A stretch of DNA of 64,000 nt, from contig NZ_BAFU01000055.1 of the NCBI RefSeq assembly GCF_000308495.1, forward strand, positions 62,001-126,000. Reading direction: 5' to 3'. This DNA is from Nocardia brevicatena NBRC 12119. Lineage in GTDB: Bacteria; Actinomycetota; Actinomycetes; Mycobacteriales; Mycobacteriaceae. The position numbers were made by a program, and so were the translations under genes. This document shows positions 1 to 9,501 of the stretch, one piece after another. Numbering within the stretch: the first letter of the stretch is position 1; each line of letters starts with the position of its first letter. The notes beneath the pieces were generated by a model. It had not been told where the DNA came from and did not search any database. It saw only the letters and a list, made by a program, of their open reading frames with translations.

Positions 1-912
1 GTGCCGCAGGGCATCGTGTTCGGGGTACTGGGGCCCAACGGGGCCGGTAAGACCACCACTATCCGCATGCTGGCCACCCTGCTGCGGCCGGACGGTGGCA
101 GCGCCCGCGTCTTCGGACACGATGCGGTGGCCGAGCCGACCGCGGTGCGGTCGTTGATCGGCGTCACCGGGCAATACGCCTCGGTGGACGAGAAGCTGAC
201 CGCCACCGAGAACCTGATGATCTTTTCCCGGCTGCTCGGCCTCTCCCGGGCCGCCGCGCGGCGCAGAACCGCCGAACTGTTGGAGGAGTTCGGGCTCACC
301 GATGCCGCGCACAAGGCATTGGAGAACTTCTCCGGCGGTATGCGCCGGCGACTCGACTTGGCCGCGGGGCTGATCGCCGAACCGCCGCTGCTGTTCCTGG
401 ACGAACCGACCACCGGACTGGATCCGCGCACCCGCGCGCAGATGTGGGACACCATCCGGCGGCTCGTCCGCGACGGTGCGACGGTGTTGTTGACGACGCA
501 GTACCTGGATGAGGCCGACCAGTTGGCCGACCGGATCGCGGTGATCGACCACGGCCGGGTGATCGCCGAGGGGACTCCCGACGAGTTGAAGGCGTCGGTG
601 GGGTTGTCGGCACTGCAGGTGACGCCGAGCGACCCGGTCCGGCTGCCGCAGGTGCGTGCCCTGATCGAGGACTACCTGTCCCGGGCAGCGGGTGCGCCGA
701 TCGAGGTGAACATCGGCCCCGAGGCAGGACGTGCCACGGCGCCACTGAACGATCCCGGGGTAACCGCCGATCTACTGCTTCTCTTGCGCGACAAGGGGAT
801 TCGAGTGGAAGAGATCACCGTCAGCAAACCGAGCCTGGACGAGGTGTTCTTCGCGCTCACCGGGCACGGCGCCGAGGCCGGCGACCGCACCACCGAACCG
901 CGGGTCGCGTGA
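1..912 (+). CDS. ABC transporter ATP-binding protein, DrrA-type (5' end outside window)
   Basis: ATPase subunit of a two-component drug/lipid exporter, acting at the inner face of the membrane with the permease encoded 40 bp downstream. The visible sequence opens only a few residues before Walker A (GPNGAGKTT), so about 25-35 N-terminal residues normal for the family are missing and the true start lies upstream; the GTG at base 1 is probably internal. The ABC signature ([13 protein letters not shown]), Walker B ([12 protein letters not shown]) and the DrrA-like switch region TTQYLDEAD follow in order. The C-terminal ~80 residues match the extension found in the daunorubicin-resistance DrrA group. 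Substrate cannot be deduced. Confidence 0.9.
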   Translation: MPQGIVFGVLGPNGAGKTTTIRMLATLLRPDGGSARVFGHDAVAEPTAVRSLIGVTGQYASVDEKLTATENLMIFSRLLGLSRAAARRRTAELLEEFGLTDAAHKALENFSGGMRRRLDLAAGLIAEPPLLFLDEPTTGLDPRTRAQMWDTIRRLVRDGATVLLTTQYLDEADQLADRIAVIDHGRVIAEGTPDELKASVGLSALQVTPSDPVRLPQVRALIEDYLSRAAGAPIEVNIGPEAGRATAPLNDPGVTADLLLLLRDKGIRVEEITVSKPSLDEVFFALTGHGAEAGDRTTEPRVA

Positions 913-923
913 GCGACCGAACC

Positions 924-950
924 GAGGACGAGGACGAGGACGAGGACGAG
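924..950 (+). repeat. GAGGAC microrepeat between transporter genes
   Basis: Four and a half tandem copies of GAGGAC fill most of the gap between the ATPase stop and the permease ATG. The last GAGGA copy can act as a ribosome binding site just before ATG 953. Slippage here would change the leader length without touching coding sequence. Confidence 0.7.
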
Positions 951-952
951 CT

Positions 953-1801
953 ATGACCACAGTCTCCCCCACCGCCGAGCGGCAGGCCACCGCGGCCGAT
1001 GGCTCCCGGCGGCCCGTAATCGCCGCGACCGAACGCATCGGCCTGCGCCAGGCCGTGGCGAACTCGCTCACCATGGCCTACCGCGGCGTGCTGAAAACCA
1101 AACACCAGCCCGAGCAACTGTTCGATGTGACCATCCAGCCGATCCTGTTCACGGTGCTGTTCGCGTACATCTTCGGCGGCGCGATCAATGGCAGTGTGCA
1201 CGACTACCTGCCGATCCTGATTCCCGGCATTCTGGTGCAGACCGTGGTGTTGACCTCCGCGGTCACCGGCACCCAGCTGCGCGAGGATATGGACAAGGGC
1301 GTTTTCGACCGATTCAAATCGCTGCCCATCGCGCGGGTCGCGGCATTGGCGGGCGCGTTGCTCGCCGATACCGTGCGCTATGGGATCGCGACCGTGCTGA
1401 CCATTGTGGTGGGCCTGTTCCTGGGCTACCGCCCGGGTGGGGGTGTCGCCGGAGTGGTGACCGCGTGCCTGCTGGTGATGCTGTGTGCGCTGGCGATCAG
1501 CTGGATCTGGGCCCTGATCGGCGTCACCGGCAAGAGCGCGGCGGCGGTGCAGGGCCTATCGATGATGATCATGTTCCCGCTGACGTTCCTGTCCGGCGCG
1601 TTTGCCCCGGTCAGCACGATGCCGGGTTGGCTGCAAGGACTCAACCACGCGAATCCGCTGTATTACCTGGTGAATTCGTGCCGGGAGCTGATGAGCTCCA
1701 ATACCTACGGCAGTGATCTGCTGTGGTGTCTGCTCGGGTCGGCGGCAGTGGTGGCCGTCTTCGCGCCACTCGCACTCAGGGCCTATATGCGCCGGGCCTG
1801 A
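953..1801 (+). CDS. ABC transporter permease, DrrB-type
   Basis: Membrane subunit paired with the upstream ATPase; together they form an ABC-2 exporter. The 282-residue protein has a polar N-terminus of about 45 residues, then about six hydrophobic segments typical of ABC-2 permeases: the first around FTVLFAYIFGG, a central pair around GVVTACLLVMLCALAISW, the conserved FPLTFLSGAFAPVSTMP segment, and a last helix before the short basic tail AYMRRA. The PGWLQ..NHANPLYYLV stretch is characteristic of the daunorubicin-resistance branch. ATG 953 is preceded by GAGGA. Transported compound unknown. Confidence 0.9.
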   Translation: MTTVSPTAERQATAADGSRRPVIAATERIGLRQAVANSLTMAYRGVLKTKHQPEQLFDVTIQPILFTVLFAYIFGGAINGSVHDYLPILIPGILVQTVVLTSAVTGTQLREDMDKGVFDRFKSLPIARVAALAGALLADTVRYGIATVLTIVVGLFLGYRPGGGVAGVVTACLLVMLCALAISWIWALIGVTGKSAAAVQGLSMMIMFPLTFLSGAFAPVSTMPGWLQGLNHANPLYYLVNSCRELMSSNTYGSDLLWCLLGSAAVVAVFAPLALRAYMRRA

Positions 1802-1852
1802 GTTGTGTCGACAGGAGCCGGTCCGTCGAGCGGGACACCGCGGCGGACCGGC

Positions 1853-4658
1853 TCATCGGCGTATCCGCTCGTGGACGGAACCGACCAGTTTCAGAATGCG
1901 TTCCGCGGCACGTCGCCGTCCCAGGCCTACCACCCGGTGCTGCGCCGCCGCAGTCGCCTCGGCGTCTATGACGGGCCGGTGCTGTACGAGATGTCGGGCC
2001 AGGTTCATCGACGGGCTGTCCTGGCGCGCGGCCACCCGTTCGGCGAGAGCGAACAGTTCGCAGCCGGTTTCCGTAGGCCCGCCCGAAGCGAGCAGGTAGG
2101 AGCCGACCGTGATGGCGACCATCCCGAGCAGCGGTAGATCCTGGAACTGCGACAGCCGTTCCAGCGCGATCCTCATCAGCTGACGGGGTAGTTCGGGTAC
2201 CGCGTCGAGACCGCCGTAGAGGATGTGCGCGTCGAGCACTTGGCAGGCCAAGATGGTGTCCACGGGGCCGAAGTCCGGGTTCCTCGACGGCCAGGCTGCC
2301 GATGCGAGGGCTGCGCGGCCGCGGCGCAGTCCGGTGTCGATATCGCCACACGCCAAGGCGAGTTCGCTCCAGCCACAGGCCAGGACGGCACGGCGGTGAT
2401 TGGGATGCGATACGGGATCATCGGGGCCGCCGTCGACGAAACGGTTCGCGAATTCCAACTGCCGCCGGGCCTGTTCGTATTCGCCGGAGCCGACCATCGA
2501 CATCGCGAGATAGCTGCGGATCTCCAGACTCTCGTCGTATGCGCGCAGTCGGTGGAGGGCGTCGACCGCGGCACGGTAGTGGTCGACGGCGTCCGAGTAG
2601 TGTCCGGACTGCGCGGCCAACTGACCCAGATGCTGGCGTACCATGGCGGTGCCCCAGACATGCTCGACAATCCGCATACGGTACGCCCGCTCGGAATCCC
2701 GGAGGGAACCTCGGGGATCACCCGCGTTCTCGCGAATACCGGCACGCAACGCCAGGGCCATCATGGCGGTGAGCCGATCGGGCGAACGGGCACCGCGGTC
2801 GAGTTCGCGGGCGATACGATAGCCACCCGGGCGCACACATATCAGCTCGCCGACATAGCGCGCGAGCGGTGTGAGCGGCACGTTCGAGCGCAGGAGGCGA
2901 CGGCACCGCCTACGTACCACGGCGAAATCGCGCACCGAGTCGGTTATGAGCATGGTGTGAGCGGTGAGCAGCGCGGCGGTGAGGATTTGCAGATCGCCGT
3001 CGATCCGTTCCCGCGCGGGCGGAGGCGGGAGGGCGATGAGCCGTTCGGACCAGCCCCCCCGCCTCGCCGGGTGAGCCACGCATCACCCACAGGGCGCCGA
3101 TCACCGGGAACACGGTGTAGACGGTGTCGGCGTCGCGACGGTCGAAGGCCTGACGCATGACCGCCAGAAGGTTGTCGAGTTCGCTCAGCGTCGCCGGCAC
3201 CACCGACACCTGGGCGGCGGTGAGATAGCGGCGAACCGCGTCACGGGCCAATTCGCGCGCCCACCGACACATTCGGTGCGCGACGAGCCCCTCTTCGCCC
3301 ACGGCGACGAGCCGTTCCTCACCGAACTCCCGGACCGTTTCCAGCATGCGGTAGCGGACACCGATACCGTCGCCCTCGTCGGAGACCGTCAGCAGCGACT
3401 GGCTCACCAGGCCGTCGATGGCGGCGGCGGCATCGACGACTTCGGCACCACCCGCGACCATCACCGCCGCGGACAGGGTGAACCCGTCCGGGAACCGGCA
3501 CAGCCGGCGCAGGGCGATCCGCTGCGGCTCGTCGAGGAGGTTCCAACTCCATTCGATCACCGCGTGCAGGGTCCGATGGCGTTCCGGGGAACTGCGGTCG
3601 CCGCCGCGCAGCAGCGCGAACCGGCGGCCCAACCGGGATTCGATATCCGCCACGCTCATGGTGCGCACCCGAGCGGCGGCCAGTTCGATGGCCAGCGGCA
3701 GACCGTCGAGAGTCCGACACAGCCGCGCCACCGTGTCCGGATTCAGGTGTACCGAGGGCCGGACCGCCCGGGCGCGGGCGGTGAACAGTTCGGTGGCGGG
3801 CGAATCGAGGGTGTCGGCCGTCAGCGGCGGCAGGACGTCCGCCACAGTGGCGAGGGCAGCGATCGGCTCACCGCGCAGGAGCGCGGTGTTCAACTCGATC
3901 AGCGCCGGTCCCGGATCGGTGCCGAGTTCGTCGGCCAGTCGGATTCGCAGGGTCGCGAATACCTCCAAGGCCTCGCTGCCGCGCCCGGTCTGCGCCAAGA
4001 GCCGCATGAGGGTGGCGTGTGCGGGCTCGTTCAACGGGTCGGCGGTAGCGAGCCGTCGGGCCGCGGCCACCGCCCCGGCGAGATCGCCGATGGTTTCGCG
4101 CGCGGCGCTCTCCAGTTCGTCGAGGGCACGGCGGCAGTCGGCGGCAGCGGTGATCAGTTCGTCGGCGACCGGGCCCGGAGGCAGATCGGCGCCGGGCTCA
4201 CCGCGCCACAGGGCCCGCGCTTCGGCCAATAGGCCGAGGCAGCGGTCGGTATCGCCGGCGGCATGGACCCGGCGGGCCTGTTGTACTCGCCGTTGGGCGT
4301 GTGCGAGGTCGACCTGCTCGGCGCCCAAGGTCAGGCGGTAACCCGCGGGCCCGATCTCGAGGGCTCCGTCGGGGAGGGCGGCGCGCAGACGCGAGACCTG
4401 GGTGTGCAGGGCGTTCATCGGGGATCGCGGTGGCCGGTCGCCCCAGATATCGTCGATGAGCCCGTGCGGGCCGCGGCTGCGGCCGGGCCGGACGGCCAGG
4501 GCGGTGAGTAGGACGCGGGCGCGGGCACCGGGGACGGGGTGGAGCGCGGTGGCGCGACGTATGGCGATCTCACCGAGGATGCCCACCGTGATCGAGGCGT
4601 CCGGGGGCGATGCGGGTCCGGTGGGAACAACCGTGGCGCCGGGATCGGAAGAAAGCAT
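1853..4658 (-). pseudogene. AfsR/SARP-type BTAD regulator, frameshifted and lacking the P-loop
   Basis: A large transcriptional regulator read on the minus strand from ATG 4658. The first frame gives a winged-helix DNA-binding domain (residues ~25-105), a bacterial transcriptional activator domain (~110-265), then jumps directly to the winged-helix/ARC2 part of an NTPase (CRTLDGLPLAIELAAARVR). The P-loop and Walker B region normally between them, about 150-180 residues, is absent without any frame change. Near residue ~530 the frame is lost at a seven-base C run (3054-3060); the tail of that frame to 2910 is nonsense. The overlapping frame ending at 1853 resumes with WSERLIALPPPP and TPR-like helices. 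Removing one base of the run restores a ~934-residue protein. It could be a true pseudogene, phase variation or an assembly error. Confidence 0.75.
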
Positions 4659-4780
4659 GTTGTCGCAATCGTAGATCGCCGATATCGGCGGCCGGCGGTG
4701 CAGCGCCGGCGGGCGAGGCCGTGCAACGGCGTCAGCGTGGCAGGACCGGTCGGCGCCCCGCGGTGCGGCACCATGAGGGC

Positions 4781-5575
4781 ATGGATATCGATCTCTCCGG
4801 AAGGCAGGCGCTGGTTACCGGGTCCAGCCAGGGAATCGGACTGGCCATAGCCACCGCGCTGGCGCGGGCGGGCGCGTCGGTGATCGTGAACGGCCGGGGG
4901 GAGCAGCGCACGGAACAGGCCCGCGACTCGATTCTCCGCGAGGTGCCGGGCGCCTCTGTGCGTGCCGTCGCCGCCGACCTGGCCGCCGCGGAAGGTGCCG
5001 AGCGGTTGCGGGAACAGGCCGCGGACCTCGATATCCTCGTGAACAATCTGGGGATTTTCGAAGCGAAACCGGTGTTCCAGGTCGAGGACGATGAATGGCG
5101 GCGGTATTTCGAGGTCAACGTGCTGTCCGCGGTGCGACTCATCCGGATGTACCTGCCGGGCATGATGGAGCGAGGGTTCGGGCGGGTCATGAATATCGCC
5201 AGTGATTCGGCGGTCGTGACCCCGCTCGAGATGGTGCACTACGGGATGACGAAGACCGCCCTGCTCGCGGTGACCCGCGGCTACGCGAAAGCCGCCGCGG
5301 GCACCGGGGTCACCGTCAACTCCGTGATGGCGGGGCCGACCCATACCCCGGGTGTCGAGGATTTCGTCCACGACCTGGTGGGCGACGATCTGCCCTGGGA
5401 CGTGGCCCAGCGCCGCTTCATGGTGGAGCACCGACCGCATTCGCTGCTGCAACGACTGATCGAACCTGCGGAGATCGGGAACATGGTGGCCTATCTGAGC
5501 TCGAATCTCGCCTCGGCAACCACCGGCGGCGCGGTGCGTGTCGATGGCGGCTATATCGACTCGATCCTGCCGTGA
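4781..5575 (+). CDS. SDR family NAD(P)-dependent oxidoreductase
   Basis: Cytoplasmic short-chain dehydrogenase/reductase of 264 residues. It shows the classical Rossmann motif TGSSQGIG (residues 13-20), the NNLG motif in place of NNAG, a catalytic Ser in NIASDSA and the YGMTK catalytic pair, ending with VDGGYIDSILP, a usual SDR C-terminus. ATG 4781 was chosen because the frame upstream is low-complexity and the Rossmann strand then begins at residue 9, as in the family. It is divergent from the broken BTAD regulator, which might once have controlled it. Substrate unknown. Confidence 0.9.
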   Translation: MDIDLSGRQALVTGSSQGIGLAIATALARAGASVIVNGRGEQRTEQARDSILREVPGASVRAVAADLAAAEGAERLREQAADLDILVNNLGIFEAKPVFQVEDDEWRRYFEVNVLSAVRLIRMYLPGMMERGFGRVMNIASDSAVVTPLEMVHYGMTKTALLAVTRGYAKAAAGTGVTVNSVMAGPTHTPGVEDFVHDLVGDDLPWDVAQRRFMVEHRPHSLLQRLIEPAEIGNMVAYLSSNLASATTGGAVRVDGGYIDSILP

Positions 5576-5632
5576 CGGACGCTTCCGTTCGCCTTCGTTC
5601 GCGGCCCGCGCGCCGGACCGGATAGCACAGCG

Positions 5633-6742
5633 CTACGGCGGCGAGCGGTGACCCGGGTCCGGGTCGTGGGACCATGACTCCACCGGTGTGGTGGGCGCGG
5701 CGGGGTCGTCCGTGCGGGCGGAGGCGTTACGCCGGATGTCGGAAGCCAGTGAGTCACCGAGCGCGGAGGTGGACTGCAGGTTGTAGGTGAGTTCCCACAG
5801 CGGGTACCCGTCGCCGGTGACGATGCCGGTGTCGGCGAAGCCGAGACGGCGCAGCATACGGCCGATACCACCTTTCACATGCTCGGTCTGCGCGTAGAGA
5901 CGCAGCGTGCGTTTCTCCGGATGCGCGGCGCGCATGGTGGTCACGATATCGATGAGATGATCCAGGAAGACCTGCGGTAGAACCGCTGAATTGCCGCTCA
6001 ACCGCCCCCGGGCGCTACGGATCAAACCCATCGAGAACAGCACCACGGCGTCCGACCATTCGTCCGCCCGGGCGATGTGCACGCCGCGCACCTCGGAGTC
6101 CGACAGACCGCCGGTCCGGCAGTACTCCGCTTCGCCCACCTGGTTCAGCGGCAGAATCGACGACATGCCCACGGGGATGTACTCGCCACCGACCTTCGCC
6201 TCGACGATCCGGTACACGAGTGGATTCGCTTCGAACGAACTTCTGTTGCGGCGTTTGATGACATCCAGCGGTGTGGAAAACGCGGTGAGACCGAAGACCT
6301 CGCGATTGAGCTGACACAACAGGTCCAACTCCCGCGCGGTGATCCGGCGTGACCGGTAGTCCATCGGTTCCAATTCGGACAACTGCGGGCCTCCTGCGAT
6401 ACGCCGTTCGAAATTGCGGGTCAGGTCCGGTGCGATACCGGAGCCGTCGATCAGCGCGGCCAGTATCTCGAATGGCTCACGGCCGACGACCATCCGCAGT
6501 CCCAGCGAGCCGACCTTGATGGTGCCCGCGATGATTCCGGTGATCACGATATAGCCGAGCCAATCGCTCTGGGTGATCACAGGAATCGCATCCAGCGCGT
6601 CACGCGCCGGCTCGGCGACCTCCAGAGAGCTGATGATCCCGGCGGTCAGGGCACTCACCCCGAACAGATATTTGCCCGGCCGGCGCACCGCGAGAACGAA
6701 AGCGCACTGGACCTTTTCGAGCCACTGGGGCGGTGCCGCCAC
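5633..6742 (-). CDS. Conserved protein with N-terminal membrane segments and GNAT-like C-terminus, function unknown
   Basis: A 369-residue protein on the minus strand starting at GTG 6742 behind AGGGGG. Residues ~25-45 (YLFGVSALTAGIISS) and ~65-90 (WLGYIVITGIIAGTIKVGSL) are hydrophobic and probably membrane-embedded. The remainder is soluble: VFGLTAFSTPLDVIKRRN, YIPVGMSSILPLN and a C-terminal GGIGRMLRRLGFADTGIV followed by YPLWELTY resemble the acetyl-CoA-binding half and final strands of a GNAT-type acyltransferase, but I see no decisive catalytic motif. The same frame runs on upstream into an MFS remnant, so longer automatic gene calls would be fusions of two unrelated pieces. Real gene likely, function not assigned. 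Confidence 0.65.
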   Translation of the reverse strand: MAAPPQWLEKVQCAFVLAVRRPGKYLFGVSALTAGIISSLEVAEPARDALDAIPVITQSDWLGYIVITGIIAGTIKVGSLGLRMVVGREPFEILAALIDGSGIAPDLTRNFERRIAGGPQLSELEPMDYRSRRITARELDLLCQLNREVFGLTAFSTPLDVIKRRNRSSFEANPLVYRIVEAKVGGEYIPVGMSSILPLNQVGEAEYCRTGGLSDSEVRGVHIARADEWSDAVVLFSMGLIRSARGRLSGNSAVLPQVFLDHLIDIVTTMRAAHPEKRTLRLYAQTEHVKGGIGRMLRRLGFADTGIVTGDGYPLWELTYNLQSTSALGDSLASDIRRNASARTDDPAAPTTPVESWSHDPDPGHRSPP

Positions 6743-6854
6743 GGAGATCCCCCTACCGACGTTGTGACCTGGATTACTAATTTTACGAAATATGGCTCTC
6801 CATAACGCGTCTCGCCAGTATCCGCACCGGTACGTGGAGTCACGGCAGGGTGCT

Positions 6855-7364
6855 CGTCGAATCGACGACGCAGGGTGCGCGAATACGACGTGGCCCTCCC
6901 TGCCGGGTTCCGGGACAGGTAACGGTAGGCCGAGCAGCGTGGCGACGAGCGGGACCGCGCAGAGCACGGTGAGGACGGTCTGCGGACCGAGTCGGCCGGC
7001 CGGCCCGCCGAACACCGGGCAAGAGCAGTCCGCCGGCCCCAGGGTGACCCCGCCGGCGGTGCCGGGACGGGACGGCAGATAGTCCTGCCCCAGTCGCACC
7101 GGTACCGCCAACGGAACGTTGACGGCCATACCGGCGAACACCGCGCACCGCAGGGCCGGCAGCGGGTTCGGTACCACACGGAGCGCGATCAGCGCGGGAA
7201 TCCCCGCCGCGCTGCCGATCCGGACCACCTGCACCGCGCCAATCCGGTCGGCCGCCCACCCACCAGCGTGCCGGCGACACCGCCGACCAACCACACCGGC
7301 AAAGCGGCACCGCGGTCACCTCGGTCGCCCACCGTTGCGGATGGTCCTCGACCAGCGCCTTCAT
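6855..7364 (-). pseudogene. MFS transporter C-terminal fragment (frameshifted)
   Basis: Transporter sequence is spread over three minus-strand frames. One reads LPVWLVGGVAGTLVGG (about 7260-7310), the next continues with ADRIGAVQVVRIGSAAG and VFAGMAVNVPLAVPVRLGQ (7250-7060), a third carries GAGGLLLP, and the second returns with FGGPAGRLGPQTVLTVLCA. Stitched together they match the second half of a fosmidomycin-resistance-like major facilitator. At least two frameshifts and no N-terminal half argue for a decaying relic rather than a functional gene. Confidence 0.65.
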
Positions 7365-7441
7365 CGAGGTCTATCGCCGCACGTTCGGTCATACGCCCGA
7401 GGGCGCGCGGAGCGGGTCGACACCGACCGTACCGGTGGTCG

Positions 7442-8368
7442 TCAGGGAGCCGCGCCCGCCGATTCGATCCGTTCGGCGCACCGCATGAGGATTTCCGCCG
7501 GGCCCGTGGGCGGGGTCCCGTGCCGCCAGATGGCGCGGAATCTTCTGGTCAGAACCACCGATTCGGCCAGCGGAACCCGTACGAGACCGCCGACGGTCAG
7601 TTCGGGAGCGGCGATCAGGGTGCTCAGCACGGCGGGAGCCATACCGCTGCGAGCGGCAGCGACGATGGCGACCGTGGAACCGAGTTCGGCGGCCGGCGAG
7701 GCGGGGCGGGCCTGCGCGCCGAGGATCTCCCAGACGGTATCGCGGGTACCGGAGCCCGGCTCGCGCCACAGGAGCGGGGTCGAGGCGAGGTCGCGCAGGG
7801 TGACCGGGTCGGAGCGTTTCGCCCAGGGGTGTGTCGGGCCGACCACTACCAGGAGCTCGTCCGCGCCGAGAACATGTCCGCCGAGGTCCGGCGGCGGGTG
7901 CGGTCCCTCCACGAAGCCGATATCGGCTTCGCCGGCACGGACCATGGCCTCCACATGTTTGGTGTTGTCGACCTCCAGCACCACCGCCACTTCGGGGTGA
8001 ACCTTTCGCAGCGCCGCCAGCCAATGGGGAATACGGTGGTCGGCAATGGTTTTCGAGGCCGCGATACGCAGGCGGGGAGTCCCGGTGGTGTGCAGGGCCG
8101 TGACCGTTTCGTTGAAGGACCGGGCGGCGTCGAGCACCGTGCGCGCCTGAGTGACGACGGCGCGGCCCGCGTCGGTGAGCGTCGAGCCCGTGGGACCTCG
8201 CTCCAGCAGGCGCAGGCGCAGGCGTCGTTCGAGGGCGCTGATCCGCATACTCGCCGCGGGTTGGCTGATGCCGTGAATCCGGGCCGCCGCCCCGAGACTG
8301 CCCGTTTCGGCCACCGAGACCAGAAGGTCCAGTACCGCGAGATCGGGGGTTCCGGGCGAAAGCGTCAT
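7442..8368 (-). CDS. LysR-family transcriptional regulator
   Basis: A 308-residue regulator. The N-terminal winged helix (residues ~10-70) contains the LysR pattern SLGAAARIHGISQPAASMRISALERRL; the effector-binding domain follows, beginning LRIAASKTIADHRIPHWL. It is transcribed divergently from the YeiH-type transporter gene 93 bp away, the usual arrangement for a LysR regulator and its target, and a matching inverted repeat lies between the two. The family normally needs a co-inducer to activate; YeiH-linked LysR proteins are often connected with sulfur or sulfonate metabolism, but the ligand cannot be read here. Confidence 0.92.
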   Translation of the reverse strand: MTLSPGTPDLAVLDLLVSVAETGSLGAAARIHGISQPAASMRISALERRLRLRLLERGPTGSTLTDAGRAVVTQARTVLDAARSFNETVTALHTTGTPRLRIAASKTIADHRIPHWLAALRKVHPEVAVVLEVDNTKHVEAMVRAGEADIGFVEGPHPPPDLGGHVLGADELLVVVGPTHPWAKRSDPVTLRDLASTPLLWREPGSGTRDTVWEILGAQARPASPAAELGSTVAIVAAARSGMAPAVLSTLIAAPELTVGGLVRVPLAESVVLTRRFRAIWRHGTPPTGPAEILMRCAERIESAGAAP

Positions 8369-8412
8369 GAGTATTGATTATCGGCGTCCGTTCGGCGGGT
8401 CCACCGCGACCC

Positions 8413-8429
8413 CATAAATTCTCCTTATG
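8413..8429. promoter_or_regulatory. LysR-type operator
   Basis: CATAA-N7-TTATG, a perfect interrupted palindrome with the T-N11-A core of LysR boxes, lies between the divergent lysR (start 8368) and yeiH-like (start 8462) genes. Its AT content stands out from the surrounding GC-rich DNA. Confidence 0.6.
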
Positions 8430-8461
8430 TGGTCCTCCGAATTTGCTCGCTACCGGGAGAT

Positions 8462-9490
8462 ATGCCCGGTTGCCACGCTCAGGGAGTGGATCGGGTTCAT
8501 CGTGTTCTTCCCGGCCTCGTGCTCGCCGCTGTCTGCGCCACCGGGGCCACCCTGCTCGCCTTCGTCGTACCGATCGCCGCAGCGCCGGTGCTCGCCTTGG
8601 CCGCCGGCGCGGTCATCGGAGTGCTCGCCCGCGATTCCGTCGCGGAAACGGGATGTTTCGGGCCCGGACTGGCCGTGGCGCGGCAGTATCTGCTGGGCGG
8701 CGCGATCGTATTGCTCGGCCTCGGTCTGCCCATGGACGCGGTGCTGGCCGTGGGCCGGCACACGGCGGTGGTCCTGTTGGGCACGCTGCTCGTCGGGGCG
8801 GCGGCCGCGGTGATCGTGGGTCGACTGCTCGCCCTGCATCGCGAATCGACGATTCTCATCGCGGCGGGCACCACGATCTGCGGGGCGTCCGCGATCGCCG
8901 CGGCCACCGCGGTCCTGAAACCGGACCGAGAACGGGTCGCCTACGCGCTGGGCACCATCTTCGTCTTCAATATCGTCGCCGTCCTCGCCTATCCCCCACT
9001 GGGTCGGCTGCTGGGCCTCTCCCAGGAGGGGTTCGGTCTGTGGGCGGGCACCGCCATCAACGACACATCCTCGGTGTTGGCCGCCGGTGTCGCCTTCGGC
9101 CCGGTCGCGGCGAATTTCGCCATTGTCGTCAAACTCGTTCGCAGCCTGATGATCGTCCCGCTGTGCGTGGGCCTGCACCTGACCGACCGCCGGACCGCCG
9201 TGGCCGCGGCGGCCTCCACTCCGCTGTGGCGTACCGTTCCCCTCTTCGTGGTGCTGTTCCTGGCCGCATCGGTCATCGCCGGCCTCGGTGTCGTGCCCAC
9301 ACCGGTGACCGCGCCGCTCAGGGAGCTCAGTACCTGGCTCATCGCCGCGGTGCTCGCCGCGATCGGCACGTCGCTCACCTGGGGACGGCTGCGCGCGGCC
9401 GGGCCGCGGCCGCTGCTGTTCGGCGGAATCCTCGCAGTGGTCCTCGCCATCTCCTCGCTGGTCCTGCAGACCGCCACCGGCCGGCTGTGA
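8462..9490 (+). CDS. YeiH/UPF0324 family putative sulfate exporter
   Basis: Integral membrane protein of 342 residues with about ten hydrophobic segments. Diagnostic UPF0324 pieces are the GAVIGVLARDSV region, LLGGAIVLLGLGLPM, the TTICGASAIAAATAVLKP motif, and AGTAINDTSSVLAAG followed by a charged FAIVVKLVRSLMIVP. ATG 8462 is preferred to the GTG at 8429, which would lie inside the LysR-type operator; GGGAG sits close upstream. The family is annotated as putative sulfate exporters, and the divergent LysR gene is the probable controller. Transport substrate in this organism is inferred only from family naming. Confidence 0.85.
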   Translation: MPGCHAQGVDRVHRVLPGLVLAAVCATGATLLAFVVPIAAAPVLALAAGAVIGVLARDSVAETGCFGPGLAVARQYLLGGAIVLLGLGLPMDAVLAVGRHTAVVLLGTLLVGAAAAVIVGRLLALHRESTILIAAGTTICGASAIAAATAVLKPDRERVAYALGTIFVFNIVAVLAYPPLGRLLGLSQEGFGLWAGTAINDTSSVLAAGVAFGPVAANFAIVVKLVRSLMIVPLCVGLHLTDRRTAVAAAASTPLWRTVPLFVVLFLAASVIAGLGVVPTPVTAPLRELSTWLIAAVLAAIGTSLTWGRLRAAGPRPLLFGGILAVVLAISSLVLQTATGRL

Positions 9491-9501
9491 CGGCGACCGG
9501 A

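Noticed and set aside
5633-7294. One 553-residue protein joining MFS segments and the unknown gene
   Set aside because: The first ~150 residues belong to a frameshifted transporter relic; a GTG with AGGGGG at 6742 separates the real gene.
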